Positions 27,304 through 35,655 of a stretch of DNA of 64,000 bases are shown here, piece by piece. The notes beneath the pieces were generated by a model that was not told the DNA's origin, did not search any database, and saw only the letters and a list, made by a program, of their open reading frames with translations. How positions within the stretch are numbered: position 1 is the stretch's first letter; every line of letters begins with the position of its first letter. The translations under genes were made by a program, and so were the position numbers. The DNA is from RGIG5612 sp045546255 (GTDB taxonomy: Bacteria > Bacillota > Clostridia > Lachnospirales > Lachnospiraceae): NCBI GenBank assembly GCA_045546255.1, contig JAZQCK010000034.1, positions 22,187 through 86,186 on the forward strand, written 5' to 3'.

Positions 27304-27909
27304 ATGGAGAAATGCAAATACGGAACCGCACTGAGTGATATTGATCATTTAGATCCAAAAAAAACAGTGCTTCTTATGATCGACATGGAGAAGGCTTTCG
27401 TCGAACCGGGTGCTGCGCTTTGCATTCAGGGCGCAAAAGCCACCGTGCCTGCCTGTGCGGCTGTATTGAAGGATGCGAGGAGTCTCGGGATTCGCATCAT
27501 ATGGATCAAACGGGAATATCAGGCGGATGGCAGTGATATGGAACTGCCTCGCAGGAAGATGCTGAAAGAGCGCGGCATCACAGGTGTTCTTGCACGAGGA
27601 ACGACCGGCATAAACAGTATGGAAGAGCCGGATGGACTGGTACGCTTTCCGGACGAAACGGTGATCATCAAGCCCAGGTGGAGCGCTTTCTTCCAAACGG
27701 AGCTTCGCAGCATTCTTGAGGAGTGTGGGATCGATACTGTGATACTGGCAGGCACGACAACACCGAACTGTATTCGGACGACCTGTTATGATGCGATTGC
27801 ATATGACTACAGGACGATCGTGCTTTCGGAATGTACGTCTTCAAACACAGCAGCAATACAAATTGCAAATCTGGATGATATGAAAAGGGCCGGAGCCGAG
27901 ATTGTGTGA
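27304..27909 (+). CDS. Cysteine hydrolase of the isochorismatase family
   Basis: The 201-residue protein carries the isochorismatase/nicotinamidase triad: Asp27 in VLLMIDMEKAF, Lys123 in TVIIKPRWSAFF and Cys156 in LAGTTTPNCIRTT. The family cleaves amides, carbamates or enol ethers. The ATG at 27304 follows AGGAGAAAG (27286-27294); an upstream in-frame TTG at 27280 would overlap that site and was not chosen. It diverges from the FAD oxidoreductase gene and is followed at 148 bp by the O-demethylase-like gene, which has its own promoter. An N-carbamoyl or amide hydrolase step in the local pathway is possible. Confidence 0.85.
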   Translation: MEKCKYGTALSDIDHLDPKKTVLLMIDMEKAFVEPGAALCIQGAKATVPACAAVLKDARSLGIRIIWIKREYQADGSDMELPRRKMLKERGITGVLARGTTGINSMEEPDGLVRFPDETVIIKPRWSAFFQTELRSILEECGIDTVILAGTTTPNCIRTTCYDAIAYDYRTIVLSECTSSNTAAIQIANLDDMKRAGAEIV

Positions 27910-27962
27910 AGCAGTGCTGAGATCGTGCGGATCAGAAAAACAGAGTGTGACTTGGAAAAAGA

Positions 27963-27990
27963 TTGTCTGCAAGAAAAGCTGTGCTATACT
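27963..27990 (+). promoter_or_regulatory. Promoter of the O-demethylase operon
   Basis: TTGTCT (27963-27968) and TATACT (27985-27990) are separated by 16 bp, about 70 bp upstream of the gene start at 28058. Confidence 0.55.
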
Positions 27991-28057
27991 TGAGATGTGC
28001 TTTAAGACGTTAAAGCGATAAAACCTTTAGGGAAGGAGTAGGAAAGGAGCAGGCAGG

Positions 28058-29359
28058 ATGAGTGAACAGGTTAAGATCAGAGGCGGAGTCCCGGTCTATC
28101 CGGATGTAGTACATTATTTCGATGTCATTATGGACCAGCGGATCTGGGAGGCAGAAGGATGGAAAGAAGAAAGTCTTTCATGGAAAGAAAGCTGCTACAT
28201 CCATTCCGGTTTAAGTGGGATCGCGCTCCAGGTCACAGGGGCTGAGGCGACGGAATTTCTATCCCGCATTTCCGTGAATAATGTTTACAAGTGGAAAGCC
28301 GGAACGATGAAGCATTTGGTCCAGGTGAATGAGGACGGTTATATTGCAAACCATGCACTGGCGGCGAAGGACAATGATAATGCATATCGGATCATGGCAT
28401 GTCCTCCATGGCCTCTTTATATGGCAGGCCGTCTGCAGATGGACGTGAAAGTGGAGTTTATCCCATGCTTTGTGCATCAGATTTCAGGGCCGAAGGCAAA
28501 AGAGGTCATTGAAAAGGCAACAGGAGAAGATATCTCCGATGTGAAATTTATGGATTTCAGACCGATCCGTATTCCGGGGATCGATGCTGATCTGGAGATC
28601 GGAAGGATCGGCATGTCAGGTACGATCGCGTATGAGATTCATGGACACATGCAGTATTCCGCGCAGTCTTATGATGCGATCTATCAGACCGGAAAAGAGT
28701 TCAGCATGAAGCGGCTTGGCTGGAGGACCTACTGTGTCAATCATGCAGAAGGTGGTTTCCCACAGGGCGGAAGTTCCTTTATGTATGCGTTTGATCAGGG
28801 TTATTGGGATATGGTTGGCGATGCAACGACGTCCATGCCGACGAGAGGACTTGTTGGCAGTTTTCCGCCGGAAAATATCAAGGCGCGATATCGCACGCCT
28901 TATGATGTCGGCTGGGGATGGATGGTGAAATTCGATCATGAGTTTATTGGCCGCGAAGCATTGGAAAAGATTGCAATGAATCCGCCGCACGAGATGGTGA
29001 CGCTGGAGTGGAATCAGGAGGATGTCATGGATGTCTGGGCTTCAATGTTTGGCCCACGCGAGGAGGAGTATAAAATCTTCGAACTCCCATGCCTGGAACC
29101 GCAGCAGGCAGGCGGTTTTGCGGACCGCGTAACAAAAGACGGGGAAGAGGTCGGCGTCTCCATGTTCCCGACCTACTCGTATTATTACCGGAAATTTATT
29201 TCCCATTGCACGATCAATAAAGCGCTGGCAGCAGAGGGGACGGAGGTCGTTATCCACTGGGGCGATTATGGCAAAACGAAAATCAAAGAGATTCGTGCAA
29301 CCGTTGCCAAATACCCGTATTCCACATTAAAGCCGAACCAGCATTATTATGACGATTGA
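28058..29359 (+). CDS. GcvT-fold methyltransferase, LigM/DesA-like O-demethylase candidate
   Basis: The 433-residue protein belongs to the aminomethyltransferase (GcvT/DmdA/LigM) superfamily. Its second half follows the order seen in tetrahydrofolate-dependent aryl O-demethylases: NPYE/TPYDVGWGWMVKFDHEFIGREALE, then VTLEWNQEDVMDVWASMF, then VGVSMFPTYSYYYRKF, then RATVAKYPYS near the end. GYIANHALAAKD and YRIMACPPW in the first half form the folate-binding barrel. By family knowledge it would transfer a methyl from a methoxyl or methylated substrate to tetrahydrofolate. It leads an operon with a nitroreductase and an SGNH esterase. A sarcosine- or DMSP-type demethylase role is the main alternative. 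Confidence 0.75.
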   Translation: MSEQVKIRGGVPVYPDVVHYFDVIMDQRIWEAEGWKEESLSWKESCYIHSGLSGIALQVTGAEATEFLSRISVNNVYKWKAGTMKHLVQVNEDGYIANHALAAKDNDNAYRIMACPPWPLYMAGRLQMDVKVEFIPCFVHQISGPKAKEVIEKATGEDISDVKFMDFRPIRIPGIDADLEIGRIGMSGTIAYEIHGHMQYSAQSYDAIYQTGKEFSMKRLGWRTYCVNHAEGGFPQGGSSFMYAFDQGYWDMVGDATTSMPTRGLVGSFPPENIKARYRTPYDVGWGWMVKFDHEFIGREALEKIAMNPPHEMVTLEWNQEDVMDVWASMFGPREEEYKIFELPCLEPQQAGGFADRVTKDGEEVGVSMFPTYSYYYRKFISHCTINKALAAEGTEVVIHWGDYGKTKIKEIRATVAKYPYSTLKPNQHYYDD

Positions 29360-29368
29360 GAGGTGTTT

Positions 29369-30016
29369 ATGTTCACACAAGCAGATAACGAGATCTTTGA
29401 CCGGATCATAGAAAAAAGGTCGACCTGCAGAAGCTTTTCTGAGCAGCTTCCTGAAAAGGAGGATCTGGAAAAGATCATCGAAGCCGGACAAAAGGCACCG
29501 TATGCTTCGATCGATGCAAAGTCCGTCGATGTCTTCCGGCATTTCTATGTCATCTTCCGGGATGATCCGCGGATGGATGCGATCGACCGCCTCATCAAAG
29601 AGCAGAGCGCGATCGATCTGGCGAAGAGACTGGAAGAGAAGAAGTCGGACCCGTTTCTTCAGGAAAATGGAGAGCGCGTGGAAAAACTTTGGGACAACGT
29701 TGCAAAGAACGGAGAAAGCACCTTCCCAAATCCGCCGTGCATGATCGTTGTGGCGGAGTGGAGAGGCGCAAGACGGGCGGAGCGCCAGAGCCTTGCCCAT
29801 TTAATGGAAAACATGTGGCTCAAAGCGACCGCTTTGAATCTGGATTTCCAGATCATCTCCGTGATCGAAAATATGGTAAACAACAAAGAGTTTTGCGACT
29901 TGTTTGATCTTCCGACCGACCGCTACGGCTTTCATGCCTGTGTCGTCGGTTATGCGAAAGAAGGAGCAGGCCGCAATGCAAGATGTACATCAGAAGTTCA
30001 TTGGGGGACAGAATGA
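29369..30016 (+). CDS. Nitroreductase-family flavoprotein
   Basis: The 215-residue protein has the nitroreductase fold: IIEKRSTCRSFSEQ (FMN phosphate-binding Arg-Ser) near residues 12-25, a central helical insert (60-110), SLAHLMENMWLKATALNLDF with the helix that lines the FMN site, and HACVVGYAKE near the end. Such enzymes use FMN and NAD(P)H to reduce nitro groups, quinones, enones or to dehalogenate. AGAGGTG stands before the ATG at 29369. The gene follows the O-demethylase by 9 bp and overlaps the next gene's ATG by 4 bp (ATGA), so all three are co-translated. Its function in the pathway is unknown. Confidence 0.85.
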   Translation: MFTQADNEIFDRIIEKRSTCRSFSEQLPEKEDLEKIIEAGQKAPYASIDAKSVDVFRHFYVIFRDDPRMDAIDRLIKEQSAIDLAKRLEEKKSDPFLQENGERVEKLWDNVAKNGESTFPNPPCMIVVAEWRGARRAERQSLAHLMENMWLKATALNLDFQIISVIENMVNNKEFCDLFDLPTDRYGFHACVVGYAKEGAGRNARCTSEVHWGTE

Positions 30017-31098
30017 AGATCAAAGACTTAATGCCTATGCTGAACATTCATGGGCGGACAATTTACGATGAAGAACGAAACGCGCTGTTTTGCAACTGGA
30101 CATACTCGGGATTTACGATCGGCGTGGACGGAACGTTTCTGAGGCTGAAAGTGACTGCGCTCAGCGACCAGTTTGAAGGTTTGTTTGGCGCACCGACGCC
30201 GCCTCCGGACTGGCCTTGCATTGGTGCCGCTTTAGGGGATGAGCTGATCTTTCGCAAAGAGTGCCGCGATGAAGAAGAGTGGGTGACGCTTTGGGAGAGC
30301 AGCGAAAGAAGGCAGCAGGAAATCCACTTTCTTAGATTATCAGAAGCAGCGCATGGAAAGCTCGGCGTGTTAGAGGTCGAGACAGATGGAAACTTCTTCC
30401 AGGCGGAAAAGAAAGAGACGAAAACACTGGAGATCATAGGAGATTCGATCTCCTGTGGTTTTGGAATTGAAGGGGCCCGTGATTCGATGGAGTTTCATCC
30501 CCTCGAGGAAAACAGCTGGATCTCCTATGGCGCTTTGGCTGCACGGGAACTGGGTTATGAACTCAATGTCATCGCCGAATCCGGAATCTGTGCTACAGAG
30601 CCGGAGTATCCGCTTGAGAAAAAACGCGGGATGGATGAGGTCTATCAATATACAGACGAGACCTTTGACCGCCGGCGAGGTTTGGAGCCGGAACTTTGGG
30701 ATTTTAAATCCCATCCGAAGGATATCGTGCTGATCAATTTAGGCACCAATGATGCCAATGCGATCCGTTTTTATGAGGACTTTGATACGATCGAAGGCAT
30801 GGAGGAATATTTCCATGCAGGCTACAAGCGCTTTGTTCAGATGGTTAGGGCGCTGAACGGTCCGGACAGCTGGATCCTTTGCGCGATCGGCCCGATGGAT
30901 TACTATCTCTATCACCACATCAAGGAAGTCGTAAATGAAATCATCGAAGAAACCGGAGATGAGAAACTCCGCTGCTTTGAGTTCGTTCAGATCAGCGTGA
31001 TCAAAGAAGGCTTTGGCGGCGGCGGGCATCCGTCCGCAAAGACCCACGCCCGCATGGCAAAAGAGCTGGTTCAGCACATCCGGAAAATCGTCGGATAA
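30013..31098 (+). CDS. SGNH-hydrolase esterase, CE2-like
   Basis: The 361-residue protein has an N-terminal beta-sandwich (about 10-130) and an SGNH/GDSL domain: LEIIGDSISCGFG with Ser145, LINLGTNDAN (block III, Asn246) and a final GGGHPSAKTH with His near 339. The usual Asp two or three residues before that His is replaced by Gly, as in carbohydrate esterase family 2 enzymes that work with a Ser-His dyad. Family activity is removal of acetyl groups from sugars, but other esters are possible. The ATG overlaps the previous stop codon. No signal peptide is seen, so it acts inside the cell on an imported ester. A strong terminator follows. Confidence 0.8.
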   Translation: MKIKDLMPMLNIHGRTIYDEERNALFCNWTYSGFTIGVDGTFLRLKVTALSDQFEGLFGAPTPPPDWPCIGAALGDELIFRKECRDEEEWVTLWESSERRQQEIHFLRLSEAAHGKLGVLEVETDGNFFQAEKKETKTLEIIGDSISCGFGIEGARDSMEFHPLEENSWISYGALAARELGYELNVIAESGICATEPEYPLEKKRGMDEVYQYTDETFDRRRGLEPELWDFKSHPKDIVLINLGTNDANAIRFYEDFDTIEGMEEYFHAGYKRFVQMVRALNGPDSWILCAIGPMDYYLYHHIKEVVNEIIEETGDEKLRCFEFVQISVIKEGFGGGGHPSAKTHARMAKELVQHIRKIVG

Positions 31099-31121
31099 TC
31101 ATGAATCGCAGGTATAACAAA

Positions 31122-31146
31122 GGCGCCTCAGCGGAGGCGCCTTTTT
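31122..31146. terminator. Terminator after the O-demethylase operon
   Basis: GGCGCCTC (31122-31129) pairs with GAGGCGCC (31134-31141) over an AGCG loop, followed by TTTTT. It lies between convergent operons and may also act weakly on the other strand. Confidence 0.9.
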
Positions 31147-31184
31147 ATTTGTTATCATGCTTGGCTGACTTGGCCAGCCCTTTA

Positions 31185-31481
31185 TTATCTTGTCTGGCTG
31201 ATCTCGCCGGTCTCTTTGTTTCGCCAGCGTGGCTTCAGCGGCAGCGGCCAGTTGAACTGGAGTGCGCCAGGAGTCGGGCAGTCAAGTGCGCAGCAGCCGC
31301 AATACCAGCACTCGTCCGGGTGGAGGATGAGCGGCGGCTGACCTTTCGTCGGGTTCGGGATAAACACGTCGATCTGGCAGGTCTCTACGCAGGTGTTGCA
31401 CCCGATGCATTTTTCCGGATCGATCCTGACCGGCATGCTCGGTGTCTGTACATTCGGCATCGCATAAACCTTGTTATTCAT
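31185..31481 (-). CDS. Two-cluster ferredoxin, AprB-like
   Basis: The 98-residue protein carries two [4Fe-4S] motifs, CIGCNTCVETCQ (about 26-37) and CWYCGCCALDCP (about 57-68). The insert with ILHPDECWYCG and the tail ALQFNWPLPLKPRW resemble the beta subunit of adenylylsulfate reductase (AprB), though it is shorter. It is the last gene of an operon headed by an Old Yellow Enzyme-type reductase and an AprA-like flavoprotein, ending 15 bp after the latter. It most likely moves electrons to or from the FAD of that flavoprotein. No sulfate-activation genes are present, so a role in dissimilatory sulfate reduction is unlikely. Confidence 0.85.
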   Translation of the reverse strand: MNNKVYAMPNVQTPSMPVRIDPEKCIGCNTCVETCQIDVFIPNPTKGQPPLILHPDECWYCGCCALDCPTPGALQFNWPLPLKPRWRNKETGEISQTR

Positions 31482-31496
31482 CGTTCATTCCTCCTT

Positions 31497-33449
31497 TCAA
31501 GCTTTATATACGCCGGCATAATCCGGGTTGTGTGCCTCATACTGTTCCTTCATATTACCCCAGTAGCGGATCGGGATGCGCTCGAAGCAGACCTCGTCGT
31601 TTTCTAAGTGCAGTGCGAGATAGTTCTTCTCGTCTTCCGGATCGCCATTCGGGTAATCCAGACGTTCGATCTGCAGTTTTGGGGAAGAAAGTTTCCTCTC
31701 TTTCATTGCATGCAGGAGGATCTTCGCAAACTCGATGATGCACTGATCTTCGAGTGCACGCATCAGCTTATGCGGATCAGCAGCAAAGAGCTGCGGAACA
31801 GCGTTCTTTTCGATGCGCTCGATCTCATCAAGTCCCATGTTCAGCAGGTTCTCGTTCTTAAACTCGCTGGCGAAATACTGCATAACGCGGTTTACACCAA
31901 AGTTCAGCTCTTTCCAGTCGATGCCGGATGTCCGCTTCGTTGGTGCAAGCACGCGCTCTTTTTCTGCATCGATCTGTGCGCGGGATACTTCACCTTGTCC
32001 GACTTTCTTTGCATAAGCAGCAGCTTTTCTGCCGGCATAGCGTCCGGTAGCAGCAGCATAGCTGTGGTCGCCCGGAGCGAAGGTGCTCATGCCTGCCGCA
32101 TAAAGCCCTCCGACATTGGTCATCAGATCCCAATCGGTCATGATGCCGCCTCCGCCTGCTGCGCTGCGGTATTGCTGGCTTGGCTGGAACTCAATAAAGG
32201 TATAATTCAAAACCTGATCTTTGTGTTTATCGAAGCCGTCCTGCTCCATGGTATCGACCATGACCTTTGTTGTGGACTCTTCCGTCAGCATCAGGTCCCA
32301 GGTGGCGTGAGCTTCTTCCGGCTTCATTCCGGCAAAGTCTGCAAAGAACGGAAGTTTATACTTGCCGCTCTTGATGCCTTCGCGCAGATCAGCGATGACT
32401 TTTGCGTTCGGGGAGAACATCGTGCCGCCGTCCGACCAGCCCTGCATCGGAGCAGGAAGAACCTGGTTATCGGCATCGACCAGCGGAACATTCTCATAAC
32501 TTGCATCCGCGCCGCCGGTGTACCATTTATGTTTCAGTCCACCTGAGAAACGGCTCGGGGAGGAGCTTTCCATCATCGTAACTTTTGCGCCGGCTTTCCA
32601 TGCCATGACCGTGCCGTCTCCGCACTGGTTACGGGAATACATGGTGGAAATTCCGCCGTGCTCGGTATCCAGGTTGTAGATATGTCCGGAACCTGCAGTC
32701 GAGATGATGACCGTTGGCGCCTTCACAATGATAAACTCGCCGGTACGGACATTGAAGCCGGTTGCACCGACTACGCGCGCACCCTGTTTTCCGTTCTCGT
32801 TCAGAACGCTGGTGGCCATCGTACGGTCGAGGATCGTAACGCCGAGGCGCTGGCACTCTTTCTTCAAAGCCGGTTTAAAAGTCGTTCCCCAGACACGGAT
32901 AACCGTGTTCTTACGTTTTTCCGGCGGGTTATAATCCGGCGAGCCCCAGCCGTCTGCCGGAGCAAGTCTGCCGTCCACGCTGTAACGCGGGGAGAACATA
33001 AACTTCGTATCATCGTAGCGGCCTTCGACACCGAGGAATTCATCATCTGTATCACGGATCTTTCCACCCATCTGCTCCATCTCGAGCAGCGTGTCAAAGT
33101 CCTCGCGGCACTGGATCTCGATTCCGATGCCGTTGGAATAATCGCCGAGGGAGTTCATTTCCTCGATTGCCCATTCATCCGGATCAACGCGGCTGTGTGG
33201 ATTTGCAGGGACGTTGCACCAGTGGTCGCAGCCCGGTCCGCCTGCACCGCTTCGGCGAAGGTCACCTTTTTCCATAATTGCAACCTTTGCACCGTTACGC
33301 GCTGCGGTGATGGCTGCCCAGCATCCTGCGATGCCGCCGCCTAATACAAGCACGTCCGCTTCCAGCTCCTTCTCCTCGCCGAACTTGATCGGATAGGGCC
33401 ATTCCGGAGGTGTGCCCTGGCTTTGTAAATATTCATTCCATGTTCCCAT
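31497..33449 (-). CDS. AprA/fumarate-reductase-like FAD flavoprotein
   Basis: The 650-residue protein has an FAD-binding motif ADVLVLGGGIAGCWAAITAA (about 31-50) and AIMEKGDLRRSGAGGPGCDH, which strongly resembles adenylylsulfate reductase alpha subunits (ExGxxRRSGAxxxG). Other shared parts are the STAGSGHIYNLDTEHGGIST stretch, MAWKAGAKVTMMESS, and a YAAGMSTFAPGDHSYAAATGR loop near 435-455. The length matches AprA. With the adjacent AprB-like ferredoxin it would form an electron-transferring alpha-beta complex. The operon partner, an enoate-reductase-like protein, suggests reduction or oxidation of an organic substrate, not of sulfate. Confidence 0.85.
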   Translation of the reverse strand: MGTWNEYLQSQGTPPEWPYPIKFGEEKELEADVLVLGGGIAGCWAAITAARNGAKVAIMEKGDLRRSGAGGPGCDHWCNVPANPHSRVDPDEWAIEEMNSLGDYSNGIGIEIQCREDFDTLLEMEQMGGKIRDTDDEFLGVEGRYDDTKFMFSPRYSVDGRLAPADGWGSPDYNPPEKRKNTVIRVWGTTFKPALKKECQRLGVTILDRTMATSVLNENGKQGARVVGATGFNVRTGEFIIVKAPTVIISTAGSGHIYNLDTEHGGISTMYSRNQCGDGTVMAWKAGAKVTMMESSSPSRFSGGLKHKWYTGGADASYENVPLVDADNQVLPAPMQGWSDGGTMFSPNAKVIADLREGIKSGKYKLPFFADFAGMKPEEAHATWDLMLTEESTTKVMVDTMEQDGFDKHKDQVLNYTFIEFQPSQQYRSAAGGGGIMTDWDLMTNVGGLYAAGMSTFAPGDHSYAAATGRYAGRKAAAYAKKVGQGEVSRAQIDAEKERVLAPTKRTSGIDWKELNFGVNRVMQYFASEFKNENLLNMGLDEIERIEKNAVPQLFAADPHKLMRALEDQCIIEFAKILLHAMKERKLSSPKLQIERLDYPNGDPEDEKNYLALHLENDEVCFERIPIRYWGNMKEQYEAHNPDYAGVYKA

Positions 33450-33467
33450 CCTATTACCTCCTCTTTT

Positions 33468-35423
33468 TTACCAGCGGGTTCCAAGCTCCATTGCAGCCTG
33501 GAAGCCGAGCCGGTTTGCTTCACCTATATTTTTTACAGCCAGGCAGTCGCCGGCCTGATAGAACAGCGGAGCCGCCTGTGCGAATGAAATCGCTTCTTCC
33601 TGACGGCCCTTCATGCCTGCAGCAATGACCACATGATCAGCAGGATAGAAGACTTCGCCATCCGGACCTTCACAAAGGACGCCGTCTTTTTCAATCTTTA
33701 ATGCCTTTGTGGACGTATGCGTTTCGAGCTTGATGCGGTTGATTTCAACCTCAACGCCCATCTCATGGACAAGGTTGTCGCCGCAGTTCAGTTTCTCTGC
33801 CATTTCAACGACGGTAACTTCTTTTCCCATGTTCTTTAGATAGATGCCAAGCTCAATGCCGACGAGGCCACCGCCTAAGATCACGATCTTTCCATCCAAC
33901 TCTTCAGCATGATAGTACGCATTCTCCGCAGATGTGACATTGTTACCCTCCACGCCCGGGATTGGCGGAACGACTGCGCTCGATCCGATTGCCGCAATGA
34001 TCACATCCGGCTTCATCTCTTCTGCCTGCTCCGGAGTCAGCGCCGTGTTCAAAAGGACTTTGACGCCGGCTTCTTCCACGCGGCGGATCTGATTTTCAAT
34101 ATATTCATGAAGATGGATCTTGAAAGGCACCTTCGCTTCGCAAAGCAGGACGCCGCCTAAGCGGTCGCTCTTTTCCGCAAGGGTGACCGTATGTCCTCGT
34201 TTTGCTGCCGTGATCGCAGCCTGCATTCCTGCGATGCCGCCGCCAAGGACTAACACATTCTTCGGATGCAGAACCTTCAAAGGCTCCGTTGCATATTCAT
34301 GCTCGCGGCCGATCTCCGGATTGATCGCGCAGCGATACTGACCGGTCGCCATGACCTTTGAGAAGCAGTAACTGCAGCGCAGGCACTTATTGATATCATG
34401 CTCATTTCCCATCCGCGCCTTGATTGGAATGTCCGGGTCTGCGATGAGACCGCGCGCAACGTTTACGATATCGGCTTTTCCGCTGGCGATGATCTCTTCC
34501 ATCATTTCCGGATCGGAGAGAGCACCCACGGTTCCAACCTTACTATATTTGATGTGCGGCTTGATCGCAGCTGCGTATTTCACGTTCACGCCGTCTTCTA
34601 AGAACATGCTCGGAGAGGTCAGGGTGAAAGCTTCGTCAAAAGTAGCATGTCCTACAGAAACGTGCAGGATATCCGGATATCCGTCTAAGGATTTTGCAAT
34701 TTCAATACCGGTATCAATGCCATATCCATCCGCAACACCTTCCGAACCAGAGATTCGGAGTTCAACGACCAGCCCCGGAACCTGTTCGTGGATTCCCTTG
34801 CAGATCTCGCGGACAATGCGGGCGCGGTTTTCGATGCTTCCGCCCCAGCGGTCGGTGCGGGTGTTATACAGTGGATTTAAAAATTCGCTGAGCAGCCAGC
34901 CGTGGCCGCCATGGATCGTCACCATGCCGAAACCGCAGGCTTTCGCCCACTTCGCATGCTCAATGAAGGAGTCAATCGTCTGGACGATCTGCTCGTCTGT
35001 CATCGGCAGAACCGGAAAGCCCTTGAACTCACTTTCAACCGGGCCGTAGATCGGATGCCCTTCGCGCACAGACTGCTCCGAGAAAGCACCGCTGTGCTGG
35101 AGCTCTACGGAAGGGACCGCACCATGGCGGCTGATCGCATTTGTATAATAGTTAAACCAGGAGATAGCGCGATGGTTTTTTAAAATTACGCGGTTATCTC
35201 CGTAGTTCATTCCGGAGACCGGATCGACGCTGCGCACGCCCATGCAGGTGGTGGCAGCACCGCCGATGGCTTTCCGCTCATAATAGACCGTGACTTCCGG
35301 TGTCGGAAGCTGGTCGGAATCCAGATAGGAAGAGCCCTGCGGCGAGGCAAAGATGCGGTTCCGGAAAACGGTATTTCCAATGATCAAAGGTTCAAAAAGA
35401 TGCGGGAATTTTAATACACTCAT
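33468..35423 (-). CDS. BaiCD/2,4-dienoyl-CoA reductase-type flavin Fe-S oxidoreductase 1
   Basis: The 651-residue protein has three parts. An Old Yellow Enzyme FMN barrel (about 1-340) contains TIHGGHGWLLSEFLNPLYNTR. A [4Fe-4S] motif CLRCSYC..C lies near 355-378. FAD and NAD(P) domains carry VLVLGGGIAGMQAA (about 402) and KIVILGGGLVGIELG (about 521). Family members (bile acid BaiCD/BaiH, 2-enoate reductases, trimethylamine dehydrogenase-like) reduce activated C=C bonds. It heads an operon with the AprA/B-like pair (18-bp gap) and diverges from an iron alcohol dehydrogenase. Reduction of an enoate or cinnamate-like compound is plausible. Confidence 0.85.
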   Translation of the reverse strand: MSVLKFPHLFEPLIIGNTVFRNRIFASPQGSSYLDSDQLPTPEVTVYYERKAIGGAATTCMGVRSVDPVSGMNYGDNRVILKNHRAISWFNYYTNAISRHGAVPSVELQHSGAFSEQSVREGHPIYGPVESEFKGFPVLPMTDEQIVQTIDSFIEHAKWAKACGFGMVTIHGGHGWLLSEFLNPLYNTRTDRWGGSIENRARIVREICKGIHEQVPGLVVELRISGSEGVADGYGIDTGIEIAKSLDGYPDILHVSVGHATFDEAFTLTSPSMFLEDGVNVKYAAAIKPHIKYSKVGTVGALSDPEMMEEIIASGKADIVNVARGLIADPDIPIKARMGNEHDINKCLRCSYCFSKVMATGQYRCAINPEIGREHEYATEPLKVLHPKNVLVLGGGIAGMQAAITAAKRGHTVTLAEKSDRLGGVLLCEAKVPFKIHLHEYIENQIRRVEEAGVKVLLNTALTPEQAEEMKPDVIIAAIGSSAVVPPIPGVEGNNVTSAENAYYHAEELDGKIVILGGGLVGIELGIYLKNMGKEVTVVEMAEKLNCGDNLVHEMGVEVEINRIKLETHTSTKALKIEKDGVLCEGPDGEVFYPADHVVIAAGMKGRQEEAISFAQAAPLFYQAGDCLAVKNIGEANRLGFQAAMELGTRW

Positions 35424-35447
35424 AGTCCTTCTCCTAAATCATGTTAT

Positions 35448-35463
35448 CTTGCGAATAAGCAAG
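35448..35463. promoter_or_regulatory. Inverted repeat upstream of flavin reductase operon
   Basis: CTTGC (35448-35452) and GCAAG (35459-35463) form an inverted repeat with a 6-bp spacer. It lies in the 232-bp divergent region between the OYE-type reductase and the alcohol dehydrogenase. It could be an operator, but support is weak. Confidence 0.25.
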
Positions 35464-35655
35464 CTGTGTCTTGGTAATCATAGGTTCTCTTCTTATTGAA
35501 GAATAATTAGCATTTCAAGTCAATTTCAAAAAGTAAATCAGGACTTCCATCCTGTGAATAACGCGATAGAATCGGGCTTGTGCAACCGATAGCAGATAGT
35601 GTATTGTTGAACTGTGAGGCGTAAAGAAATCAAAAGGAATAAGCGGAGGAACAAT

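Noticed and set aside
31185..33449. Dissimilatory sulfate reduction locus
   Set aside because: The AprA/AprB-like pair is present, but sulfate adenylyltransferase, sulfite reductase and Qmo genes are absent and the operon partner is an enoate-reductase-like enzyme.
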